A stretch of 16,039 bases of DNA from CAZTAK01 sp964611585 (GTDB lineage Bacteria > Pseudomonadota > Alphaproteobacteria > SHVP01). The notes beneath the pieces were generated by a model. It was not told the origin of the DNA and searched no databases. It was given only the letters and a program-made list of their open reading frames with translations. The stretch is from assembly GCA_964611585.1 (NCBI GenBank), contig CAZTAK010000061.1:1-16039 (forward strand). The letters run 5' to 3'. Positions 1-6,661 of this stretch are shown here, piece by piece (the stretch's first letter is position 1; each line of letters opens with the position of its first letter). A program made the position numbers and the translations under genes.

Positions 1-59
1 CTCGAACCAGCGACAAGGCGGTTAACAGCCGCCTGCTCTACCAACTGAGCTACCGGGGA
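1..59 (-). tRNA. tRNA-Asn (anticodon GTT), 3' end cut by window edge
   Basis: Read on the minus strand, the sequence starts with the acceptor strand TCCCCGG. It continues through a D arm (TAGCTCAGTTGGTAGAGCA), an anticodon stem GGCGG/CCGCC enclosing the loop CTGTTAA, and the start of the T arm with GGTTCGAG. The central GTT of the loop is the asparagine anticodon. The rest of the T stem and the 3' acceptor strand lie beyond position 1. The gene is transcribed out of the window, divergently from the cell wall hydrolase gene. Because the 3' end is missing, its use as an integration site cannot be judged. Confidence 0.95.
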
Positions 60-162
60 TCAGGGCGGCCCGGCCACTGGGTGGCTTGGCCGTCGGTCCC
101 GAAGCGGGCGGGGCATCACACCCCGCCGCGGTTCAGCGCCTATGTAAGCCGGTTCGCGGTTG

Positions 163-199
163 GCGGCAAGTTTTTCGCGGCACGTTTTTCAGGTGCCGC
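163..199. repeat. 14-bp tandem repeat overlapping a small hairpin
   Basis: Two adjacent 14-mers at 163-176 and 177-190 differ at one position (GCGGCAAGTTTTTC and GCGGCACGTTTTTC). The second copy also forms a hairpin, with arms GCGGCAC (177-183) and GTGCCGC (193-199) and a 9-base loop. The element lies between the divergent tRNA-Asn and the hydrolase start, about 110 bases upstream of the latter. It could belong to the hydrolase promoter region or be an operator. There is no terminal T-run on either strand, so it is not a classical terminator. Its function is unknown. Otherwise the 60-309 gap shows no gene. Confidence 0.45.
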
Positions 200-309
200 C
201 CAACAGGCGGCGCCGGGCCTGCCCCAATTCGGCCCCAATTTTCCGCCAGCCTCCGTCGTCCCCAATAAAATCGGGATGGAGAATGCGCGACGGGGAAGGC
301 GGGAGAGAT

Positions 310-846
310 ATGGCGCGATCATGGTGGCGGCGGGCGAAACGGCGCGCGGGCCTGACGCTGGTAGCCGCCCTGGCGCTGACGGCGCTCGCCTCTTCGTGGG
401 GGCCGGCGCCCAATCGGGGCGCGGTGGCGCTCTCGCTTTGGGACGACCCCGCCGCCCTTGCACCCGAGACCCGTTGTCTCGCGCAAGCCGTCTATTTCGA
501 GGCGCGCGGCGAACCCTTCGAGGGCCAGCTCGCGGTCGCCGAGGTGGTGCTCAACCGGGTCGGCGATGCCCGCTATCCGGATACGGTGTGCGGCGTCGTG
601 TTCGAAAACGAATTACGCCGCGACGCCTGTCAGTTTTCGTTTGCCTGCGACGGGCGTTCGGACCGGCCGCGCGAGGCGCGCCCCTGGGCGCGGGCGGTGC
701 TAACGGCGTCTCTCGTCCGCGAGGGCGGTCTCCGAAGCCTGACCGGTGCGGCCACCCACTACCACGCCGATTGGGTTCGTCCCGGCTGGTCGCGCGTGCT
801 CGATCCCACCGTGCGGATCGGCGCGCATCGCTTCTACCGCGAGTAA
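310..846 (+). CDS. SleB/CwlJ-type cell wall hydrolase (Hydrolase_2 family)
   Basis: This encodes a 178-residue peptidoglycan hydrolase. Residues about 13-30 form a hydrophobic segment after basic residues (WWRRAKRR), fitting a signal peptide or membrane anchor, so it should act in the periplasm. The SleB-like domain starts near residue 55: CLAQAVYFEARGE (56-68) carries the E-A-R-G-E motif with the expected catalytic glutamate, followed by AVAEVVLNRV (75-84), and the C-terminal THYHADWVRPGW and IGAHRFYRE are typical of the family. An earlier in-frame ATG at 160 would add 50 residues that look like non-coding sequence. The ATG at 310 has a GGGAGAG ribosome site just upstream and gives the right signal sequence. 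In alphaproteobacteria this family serves wall remodelling rather than spore germination. It is monocistronic here. Confidence 0.88.
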   Translation: MARSWWRRAKRRAGLTLVAALALTALASSWGPAPNRGAVALSLWDDPAALAPETRCLAQAVYFEARGEPFEGQLAVAEVVLNRVGDARYPDTVCGVVFENELRRDACQFSFACDGRSDRPREARPWARAVLTASLVREGGLRSLTGAATHYHADWVRPGWSRVLDPTVRIGAHRFYRE

Positions 847-915
847 ATCCCGGCGCCGCGCCGCCACCGCAGGTTAAACGAGGCACCGGCACTGGCCTGA
901 ACCCGTTCGCGGCCG

Positions 916-1058
916 TTGGAGCAGCATCCGTTCAGGCGGAATCGCTTTCGCCGATCCCTGAACCGATTAAGCTGCTCTACCTTCTTGAAAAGTAGCGCAT
1001 TTCTATCCAGGGGGATTGCACCGCGCCGGTTCAATCTCCTCGAATATTGCTCTACGCG
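916..1058 (-). repeat. Hairpin-bearing intergenic repeat, copy A
   Basis: Read on the minus strand, this 143-bp segment aligns without gaps to 10941-11083 on the plus strand, with 111 of 143 positions identical by my hand count (about 78%). Its distal half folds into a hairpin at 919-977. The outer arms are GAGCAGC/GCTGCTC, the inner arms GTTCAGG/CCTGAAC, and the tip is ATCGGCGAAAGCGAT. The repeat begins at the stop codon of the MmgE/PrpD gene (TAG, 1054-1052), so it forms the 3' region of the catabolic cluster transcript. The stem suggests an RNA structure such as transcript-end protection or weak termination, or a dispersed palindromic element. No T-run follows the hairpin on the minus strand. 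Confidence 0.7.
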
Positions 1059-2491
1059 ACCGACTGGGCGCCGCGCCGTTTTCCCTGCCAGTCGAGATCG
1101 GCCAGAACGGCGCCCGCGTCGCTTTCGTTTTCCAGCGCCCAGGCACGGGCGAACACGGCGGCTATCGCGTCTTCGTCCAATAACCCGGCGGCGCAGTCGC
1201 GGAACTTGCCTTCGACTTCCGAATCGCTCAGCGGGTTGTGCGGGCTGCCGCGATAGTTTTCGTCGGCCCAGCGTTCAACCGTTCGTCCGTCCTTGGTGAT
1301 GACTTCAAGGCGCGAGCGGATGCGGTCGAACCCCATCGCCTCGATTTCGGGGTCGTCCACGGTTTCGACGCGGCGCTGCATTCCTTGCACGTCGGCGCGC
1401 TGAACGAAGGCGTCGGTAAACTCCGTCTTGCCCGCCTGGCCCGCGACCGCAATCGCCGCCAGCAAAAAGTGCATGCAGAATTTCCCTTCGAGCTCGGTGC
1501 GCGCAAACGTGTACCGAATCGGCCCGAGAATATTTTTCGCCGCATAGAGCGAAATCTTTTCAATGTCGCCGGCGCCGAGCCCCTCGTCGCGCATCAAAAA
1601 CAAAAGCGCGTCCATGCTCGGGTGGGTGAGCACGCCGCACGGATAGGGTTTGATCGAAATGCCCGGTTGCGCCATCGAAAACGGCTTGCCGAAACGCCCC
1701 AGTACCAGTTCCGGTTCGCCGCTCGGCCCGGCAATGGTGAGATACCCCCAGGTGCCGTCGAGCGCCTCCTTGTTGGCCGTGAACCCTTCGCGCGCCAGCA
1801 ACGCCGCCGTGACGCCGTTTTCGGAACTGCGCCCGACGTGGAGCGGCTTGGTCATGGTGCCGAAATTGGCGCGGATGCCCGCTGCCATCGAGGCGGCAAT
1901 GCCGATGGCCGTCGCGATCCCGTCCGCATCGAGGCCGAGCAGTTTCGCCGCCGTAACCGCGGAACCGAATGTGCCGATGGTGCCCGAGGTATGAAAGCCG
2001 CGCATGTAATGATCGGGGTTGATCGCCTCGGCGATCTTGCACTCGGCTTCGAAGCCGGCGTTGAACGCGGTCAGGAACGTTTTGCCGTCGACCCCGCCGA
2101 GCAGGTCCGAAACCGCCAGCGCCGCCGACAGCGGCGGCACGGTGGGATGGGTCAAGAGGCCATATGGCCGCCCCGGGCCCTCGGCCAACTGGGTGTCGTC
2201 CCAGTCCATCGCGTGCCCGGCAAGCCCGTGCCACAGCGCCGCCAGATGCGCAGGCACCCGCGCCGACGCATCGCCGATCAGCCGCGACTGCGGTGCGCCG
2301 CCGATAGATTCCACATAACGCCGCATCACCGAAAGCGCCGGCTGTTCGGTGCCGGCCAGCATCACCGCGAAGCCATCGAGGATGCAGCGCCGCGACAGCC
2401 GCAACACTTCGTCCGGCAGATCGTCGAAAGTGAGCGCGACGGCGAACGCGGCCGCCTCGCGGGTGAGCGATGGGGTTTCGGTTGCTTTCAA
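1052..2491 (-). CDS. MmgE/PrpD family protein (TTG start)
   Basis: This 479-residue protein matches the MmgE/PrpD family, which includes 2-methylcitrate dehydratase, cis-aconitate decarboxylase and iminodisuccinate epimerase; the usual length is about 450-480. Supporting stretches are LTFDDLPDEVLRLSRRCILD near the N-terminus, the family-typical GHAMDWDDT and LTHPTVPPLSAALAVSDL, FHTSGTIGTFGSAVTAAKLLGL, KPLHVGRSSENGV, and SIKPYPCGVLTHPSMDALL. The start is a TTG at 2491, preceded at 6 bases by GGAGA; upstream in-frame sequence overlaps the previous gene and looks non-coding. It lies 40 bp after the isochorismatase-like gene and is probably the last gene of the cluster. The exact substrate cannot be read from sequence; a dehydratase or isomerase acting on a branched di- or tricarboxylic acid is likely. 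The stop codon is the first part of repeat copy A. Confidence 0.87.
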   Translation of the reverse strand: MKATETPSLTREAAAFAVALTFDDLPDEVLRLSRRCILDGFAVMLAGTEQPALSVMRRYVESIGGAPQSRLIGDASARVPAHLAALWHGLAGHAMDWDDTQLAEGPGRPYGLLTHPTVPPLSAALAVSDLLGGVDGKTFLTAFNAGFEAECKIAEAINPDHYMRGFHTSGTIGTFGSAVTAAKLLGLDADGIATAIGIAASMAAGIRANFGTMTKPLHVGRSSENGVTAALLAREGFTANKEALDGTWGYLTIAGPSGEPELVLGRFGKPFSMAQPGISIKPYPCGVLTHPSMDALLFLMRDEGLGAGDIEKISLYAAKNILGPIRYTFARTELEGKFCMHFLLAAIAVAGQAGKTEFTDAFVQRADVQGMQRRVETVDDPEIEAMGFDRIRSRLEVITKDGRTVERWADENYRGSPHNPLSDSEVEGKFRDCAAGLLDEDAIAAVFARAWALENESDAGAVLADLDWQGKRRGAQSVA

Positions 2492-2497
2492 GGCAGG

Positions 2498-2502
2498 TCT
2501 CC
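2498..2502 (-). promoter_or_regulatory. Ribosome binding site deciding the TTG start of the MmgE/PrpD gene
   Basis: GGAGA on the minus strand stands 6 bases before TTG (2491-2489). No in-frame ATG or GTG with a ribosome site occurs at a position that keeps the conserved family N-terminus, so this site is the main argument for the TTG start. Confidence 0.55.
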
Positions 2503-2531
2503 GTGTCGGGTTGGCAATTTGCAGGCCGCGC

Positions 2532-3206
2532 TCAGGCGCTCGCCGCGCCGGAGGCGGCAGTATTCTGACCGCGCCAGATTTCGAGAATCTCTTCGCACGA
2601 GGTGACGAGGCCAAAGCGGTGCTCGACGTTCTCGAGCGTGCCTGCGCCGAGCTCCTCGCTCCAGGACGCCGTGCCATCCGCCGGAACGGCGACGTAGTAG
2701 GTGTGCTCGAAGGCGTCGCGCAGGGTGCTCTCGACGCAGACGTTGGTCGAGACCCCGGTGACGATGCAGGTGCGGATGTCGCGCGCCCTCAGCAACATGT
2801 CGAGATCGGTGCCCTTGAAGCCGGAATAGCGGTGTTTGTGGATCACGACTTCGTCGGGTTCGGGCGTGAGCTCGTCGATGAATTCCGCCCCTTCGCTGCC
2901 GGCGACGGCGATTCTGTCGCCCGAATAGGTGGAGCGTCTTCGGTGCGCGAGCCACGAGCCTGAATCGCTCATGTGGCCGGGCAGGGTCCAGAACCCGATG
3001 TGACACACCAGCGCGCCGGCATCGCGGGCCGCCTGGCGCAGTTCCGCGAGGCGCGGAATGATGGCCTTTGTGCGCGAGAGATCGCGTCCCGCGCGGCCCG
3101 TCCCCATGCCGTCGACGCAGAAATCCTTCTGCATGTCGATGATCAAGAGCGCCGTGTGCCGGGGCTGGATTCGTTCGCGCAAATCCTTCAGAATTTCTGG
3201 TTCCAT
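2532..3206 (-). CDS. Isochorismatase-family cysteine amidohydrolase (RutB-like)
   Basis: This 224-residue protein has the full isochorismatase-fold catalytic triad: Asp24 in LLIIDMQKDF, Lys124 in IHKHRYSGF, and Cys157 in VSTNVCVESTLRDA. The RYSGF..TDLD...LR and TNVCVESTLRD segments resemble ureidoacrylate amidohydrolase (RutB) and N-carbamoyl amidohydrolases more than true isochorismatases. The likely chemistry is hydrolysis of a linear amide or carbamoyl group, releasing ammonia, in the cytoplasm. The ATG at 3206 is preferred over an upstream in-frame ATG at 3263, because GGGAGG (3215-3220) lies 8 bases before it and the extra 19 residues overlap the previous gene. Only one base separates the preceding gene's TGA from this ATG, so translation is probably coupled. 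The substrate is unproven; the neighbouring imidase-like enzyme suggests a half-amide or ureido acid. Confidence 0.88.
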   Translation of the reverse strand: MEPEILKDLRERIQPRHTALLIIDMQKDFCVDGMGTGRAGRDLSRTKAIIPRLAELRQAARDAGALVCHIGFWTLPGHMSDSGSWLAHRRRSTYSGDRIAVAGSEGAEFIDELTPEPDEVVIHKHRYSGFKGTDLDMLLRARDIRTCIVTGVSTNVCVESTLRDAFEHTYYVAVPADGTASWSEELGAGTLENVEHRFGLVTSCEEILEIWRGQNTAASGAASA

Positions 3207-3207
3207 T

Positions 3208-4107
3208 TCATTTTCCTCCCGCGCGCGCGTCGGCCGCGACGAACCAGTCCGCAATTCCCGCACCGGTCATAAAGATCGTATCGTCGCGCGCCTGCAAATC
3301 GTCGATCATCCTTGCAAGATAGCCGATGCGGTGAGGAACACCGATCAGATGCGGATGCAGCGCGATCGTCAGCACCCGCGGGTTCGATTTGACCTCCTCG
3401 CCATACACCTCGACGGTGTCGCGGAAGCGCTGATAGAACTCGGTCATGGTGTGGGTCTGTACGGCGAAGACGACGCTGTCGTTGATTTCGAGCGTATAGG
3501 GCATGCAAATGACCGGGCCGTGTTTGGTGGTCATCCAGCTCGGCAGATCGTCGAGCACCCAATCGCAGATGTAATCGATGCCGGCGGCCTTCAGCAGATC
3601 CGGTGTGTCGAGCGTTTCCTTGAGGCCGGGACCGAGCCAGCCGCGCGGGCGCACACCGTAATAGGATTCGAGCTTGTCGAGACACATATTGATGAGGGTG
3701 CCCTCGTCGGTTTCGCCCTGTAGCGAGCGCTGCTTGAACCCGTGGCCGACCGGTTCCCATCCCGCCTCCTTGATGCCGGCGGCGACCGCCGGATAGTCGT
3801 CGACGACGCCCGCGTTCATAAACGCGCTTGCGGGGATTCCCTTGTCCCGGAACATCTCAAAAAGCCGCGGCATGCCCGCGCGCAAGCCGTACTCGGCCCA
3901 GCTGAAATTGGGAATGTCGGGCACCGTTTCGAGCCCGTGCGGCGCCGTCAGGAACTTGCGCGGCATGGGTTGATCGAAAGGCCACGATTCGACATTGACG
4001 ACGACGTGAACGATGAGAGGCTTTCCCTCGGGCGGATCGAGCTTTGGCCGCGACGACAAAAGCTGAAAGGGTACGCGGGGGTTGTTCGGAACGTGGGGGT
4101 TATTCAT
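3208..4107 (-). CDS. Polysaccharide-deacetylase-fold hydrolase, PuuE allantoinase / cyclic imidase-like
   Basis: This 299-residue protein belongs to the NodB-fold group that includes PuuE allantoinase and cyclic imide hydrolases, not to sugar deacetylases. Where NodB enzymes have the metal-binding Asp-Asp, it has VVVNVESW (residues 36-42, with Glu40). GHGFKQRSL (121-129) carries one His but no second His of the HxxxH motif. RGWLGPGLKET (155-165) and HPHLIGVPHRIGYL (251-264) are hallmarks of the PuuE-like subgroup. The expected reaction is ring opening of a cyclic amide, imide or ureide in the cytoplasm. The ATG at 4107 has GGAGGG just upstream; an in-frame ATG at 4179 lacks such a site. It lies 161 bp after the CoA-transferase stop and one base before the amidohydrolase start. 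The family call is firm; the substrate is inferred. Confidence 0.83.
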   Translation of the reverse strand: MNNPHVPNNPRVPFQLLSSRPKLDPPEGKPLIVHVVVNVESWPFDQPMPRKFLTAPHGLETVPDIPNFSWAEYGLRAGMPRLFEMFRDKGIPASAFMNAGVVDDYPAVAAGIKEAGWEPVGHGFKQRSLQGETDEGTLINMCLDKLESYYGVRPRGWLGPGLKETLDTPDLLKAAGIDYICDWVLDDLPSWMTTKHGPVICMPYTLEINDSVVFAVQTHTMTEFYQRFRDTVEVYGEEVKSNPRVLTIALHPHLIGVPHRIGYLARMIDDLQARDDTIFMTGAGIADWFVAADARAGGK

Positions 4108-4268
4108 GGGGCCCTCCGTCTTGTTTGCCCGGGCCGTAACCCGGTTCTGTACGCAAGCGCAGGCGATCGACGATGACATCCCCGGCCGGCGCCTCTCTCC
4201 CGTATTCGAGGGCGTCTTGGAACGGTGGTCCTGGATCGAACGTCAAGCCCGCGGCTTCCGTCTCAATT

Positions 4269-5390
4269 CTAGCCGAATTCGGCGCGGATCGCTTCCGAAT
4301 GCGCGCCGATTTCGGGAATTGGTGCGGGCCGAACCGCTTGCGAATCGGTTCGCACCGGCGACGCCACCAGTTCGACCGGGCCGGCCGGTGAATCGACGGT
4401 CATGCGCCGTAGTTGCGGGTGAGCCGAAAAATCCGCCACCGAATTGAGGGCGCCGTAGGCGATGCGCGCTTCTTTCAGGCGGGCGGCCAGGCCGGTGCGC
4501 GTCATGGTGCTGAACACCGCGTCGATTTCCCGGTTGAGCGCCGCCCGGTTGGCAACGCGGGCGTCGTTGTTGCAAAAGCCGGGCAGGGTGGCGAGGCCGG
4601 GGTTCTCCAAGACCTCGGCGCAAAACTGCACCCATTCGCGTTCGTTCTGAATCGAAATGACCACGGCCTTGCCGTCGCTCGCCGCGTAGGCGCCATAGGG
4701 TGCGATGCCGGGATGGTTGAGGCCGACGCGCCTGGGCGCCGCGCCGGTATGGTCGTGCAGCAGCAGCGGCACCGACATCCAGTCCGCCAGCGAATCGAAC
4801 AGCGATACCTTGAGGGCGGTGCCGTGGCCGGTACGGTTCCGTTCCAGAAGCGCCTGGCAGATACCGGTTACCGCGTACATGCCAGCTGCGATGTCGCACA
4901 ACGACACGCCGACCCGCGAGGGTTCGTCCGGCCCGCCGGTGATCGAGGCGAGTCCGGTCTCGGCCTGGATGAGGAAATCATAGGCCTTCATGTGGCGGTA
5001 GGGGCCGTCCTCGCCATAGCCGGAAATATCGCAGGTAATCAACCGCGGGTGGCGTGCACGCAATTTCGCCGAGCCGAATCCGGCGCGTTCCGCCGCGCCC
5101 GGTGCGAGGTTCTGGATGAAAACGTCGGCGCGCTCGAGAATCCGGTGCAACAGCGCCTTGTCGCCGCCGGCCTTGATGTCGAGCACCAGCGATTCCTTGC
5201 CCCGGTTGAGCCACACGAAGTAGGCGCTCTGGCCCTTGACCGCCTTGTCGTAGCCGCGCGCGAAATCGCCGTCGGCGCGTTCGATCTTGATGACCCGCGC
5301 CCCCGCATCGGTCAGCCGTGAGGTTGCAAACGGTGCCGCCACCGCCTGTTCGAGGGAAACGACCAGAACGCCGTCAAGCGGTTTGAACAT
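4269..5390 (-). CDS. Class III CoA-transferase (CaiB/BaiF family)
   Basis: This 373-residue protein moves CoA between a donor thioester and a carboxylic acid. It starts MFKPLDGVLVVSLEQAVAAPF, the typical family opening, and continues with the nucleotide-fold segment DAGARVIKIERADGDFAR, the VWLNRGKESLVLDIK block and DVFIQNLAPGAAERAG. Asp166 in VSLCDIAAGMYAVTG aligns with the nucleophilic aspartate of formyl-CoA transferase (Asp169). The length is normal for the shorter CaiB/BaiF members. Its ATG (5390-5388) overlaps the TGA of the upstream acyl-CoA dehydrogenase as TGATG, a coupled arrangement; an upstream extension to 5612 is only overlap into that gene. It probably makes the CoA ester that the dehydrogenase oxidises. 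The substrate acid is unknown; family members act on formate, oxalate, carnitine, succinate, glutarate, mesaconate and others. Confidence 0.92.
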   Translation of the reverse strand: MFKPLDGVLVVSLEQAVAAPFATSRLTDAGARVIKIERADGDFARGYDKAVKGQSAYFVWLNRGKESLVLDIKAGGDKALLHRILERADVFIQNLAPGAAERAGFGSAKLRARHPRLITCDISGYGEDGPYRHMKAYDFLIQAETGLASITGGPDEPSRVGVSLCDIAAGMYAVTGICQALLERNRTGHGTALKVSLFDSLADWMSVPLLLHDHTGAAPRRVGLNHPGIAPYGAYAASDGKAVVISIQNEREWVQFCAEVLENPGLATLPGFCNNDARVANRAALNREIDAVFSTMTRTGLAARLKEARIAYGALNSVADFSAHPQLRRMTVDSPAGPVELVASPVRTDSQAVRPAPIPEIGAHSEAIRAEFG

Positions 5391-6568
5391 CAGAACGAGC
5401 GCGGCAGTCCAAGAACGTGCTCGCCGAGATAGGAGAGAATCAGGTTGGTCGAAATCGGCGCCACCTGATAGAGCCGGGTTTCGCGGAATTTGCGCTCGAC
5501 GTCGTATTCCTCGGCAAAGCCGAAGCCGCCGTGGGTTTGCAGGCACATGTCGGCGGCGTGCCAGGCCGCATCGGCGGCGAGCAATTTCGCCATATTGGCT
5601 TCTGGCCCGCACGGGATTCCGGCATCGAACATGGCGGCCGCCTTATCGACCATCAGGCTTGCGGCTTCGGATTCGGCGTAGGAGCGGGCGATCGGAAACT
5701 GAATGCCCTGGTTCTGACCGATCGGGCGTCCAAACACCTCGCGTTCCTTGGCATAGGTGGCGGCCTTGTCGATGAACCAGCGCGCGTCGCCGATGCACTC
5801 GTAGGCAATCAGAATGCGCTCGGCGTTCATGCCGTCGAGAATGTAGCGAAAGCCCTTGCCTTCCTCGCCGATCAGATTGCCGGCGGGCACTTTCATATCG
5901 TCGAAAAAGACTTCGGTGGCGGAGTGATTGATCATCGCCCGCAGCGGCTTGATCGTCAGGCCGTGGCCCAGTGCCTCGCGCATATCGACGACGAATACCG
6001 AAAGCCCGTCGGTGCGCTTCTTCACCTGATCGCGCGGCGTGGTCCGCACCAGCAGCAGCATCAGGTCCGAATGTTCGGCGCGCGAGGTCCATACCTTCTG
6101 GCCGTTGACGACGTAATTTTCGCCTTGCCGCTCGGCCGTCGTGCGCAGGCTCAAGGTGTCGGTGCCGCTGGTGGGTTCAGTGACCCCAAACGCCTGGAGG
6201 CGGAGATCGCCGCGGGCGATCGCCGGCAGCCAGATGGCCTTCTGGTCGGGGCTGCCGTGGCGGAGAATGGTCCCCATCGTGTACATCTGGGCGTGACAGG
6301 CGCCGCCGTTGCACCCCGCCTTTTGCACTTCTTCGAGGATGGCACCGCCCATCGCGATACCAAGACCGCTGCCGCCATATTCCTCGGGGATGAGAGCGGC
6401 CAGAAACCCGGACGCCGTGAGGGCGCTCACGAATTCGCTAGGGTATTCGCGCTTGGCGTCTTTGTCGCGCCAATACTCGCCAGGAAATTCGTCGCACAGC
6501 GAGCGGACGGCTTCACGAATCTGATCGAGGTCCTGGCTGTCGCCTGACGCTTCGGGGGCTGCTGACAT
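5390..6568 (-). CDS. Acyl-CoA dehydrogenase, isovaleryl/long-chain-like active site
   Basis: This 392-residue flavoprotein should introduce an alpha,beta double bond into an acyl-CoA and pass electrons to ETF. Visible motifs are AFGVTEPTSGTD (127-138), VVNGQKVWTSRAEHSD (153-168), REVFGRPIGQNQGIQ (277-290) and LQTHGGFGFAEEYDVERKFRE (343-363). At the position where medium- and short-chain enzymes carry the catalytic Glu (YEGT) this protein reads VAPIS, with Pro371. Instead Glu250 in GMNAERILIA matches the helix-G base of isovaleryl- and long-chain acyl-CoA dehydrogenases. The chosen ATG at 6568 gives a normal N-terminus but has only a weak ribosome site; an in-frame start at 6628 or 6625 cannot be excluded. 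It is the first gene of the catabolic cluster, 93 bp after the DMT transporter, and is duplicated in part at 8240-8527. Confidence 0.9.
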   Translation of the reverse strand: MSAAPEASGDSQDLDQIREAVRSLCDEFPGEYWRDKDAKREYPSEFVSALTASGFLAALIPEEYGGSGLGIAMGGAILEEVQKAGCNGGACHAQMYTMGTILRHGSPDQKAIWLPAIARGDLRLQAFGVTEPTSGTDTLSLRTTAERQGENYVVNGQKVWTSRAEHSDLMLLLVRTTPRDQVKKRTDGLSVFVVDMREALGHGLTIKPLRAMINHSATEVFFDDMKVPAGNLIGEEGKGFRYILDGMNAERILIAYECIGDARWFIDKAATYAKEREVFGRPIGQNQGIQFPIARSYAESEAASLMVDKAAAMFDAGIPCGPEANMAKLLAADAAWHAADMCLQTHGGFGFAEEYDVERKFRETRLYQVAPISTNLILSYLGEHVLGLPRSF

Positions 6569-6661
6569 GAGGAATGTGGTTTCCGTTATTCGGGGTGGAG
6601 ACTCGCCCTGCGGCTCGGGGGGCATCATAAGCGATTGCGGGGTGATATTGCGGGCCTGGCG

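Noticed and set aside
1238..2605. Long plus-strand open frame of 455 codons opposite the MmgE/PrpD gene
   Set aside because: It is antisense to a gene with clear family motifs, is rich in Arg, Gly and His, and shows no domain. High GC makes such long shadow frames common.
5417..6547. Plus-strand open frame of 376 codons opposite the acyl-CoA dehydrogenase gene
   Set aside because: It mirrors the codon structure of the real gene, has no recognisable domain and no ribosome site. Similar shadows lie opposite typA (8745-9887), the amidase (11519-12850) and the solute-binding protein (13446-14807).
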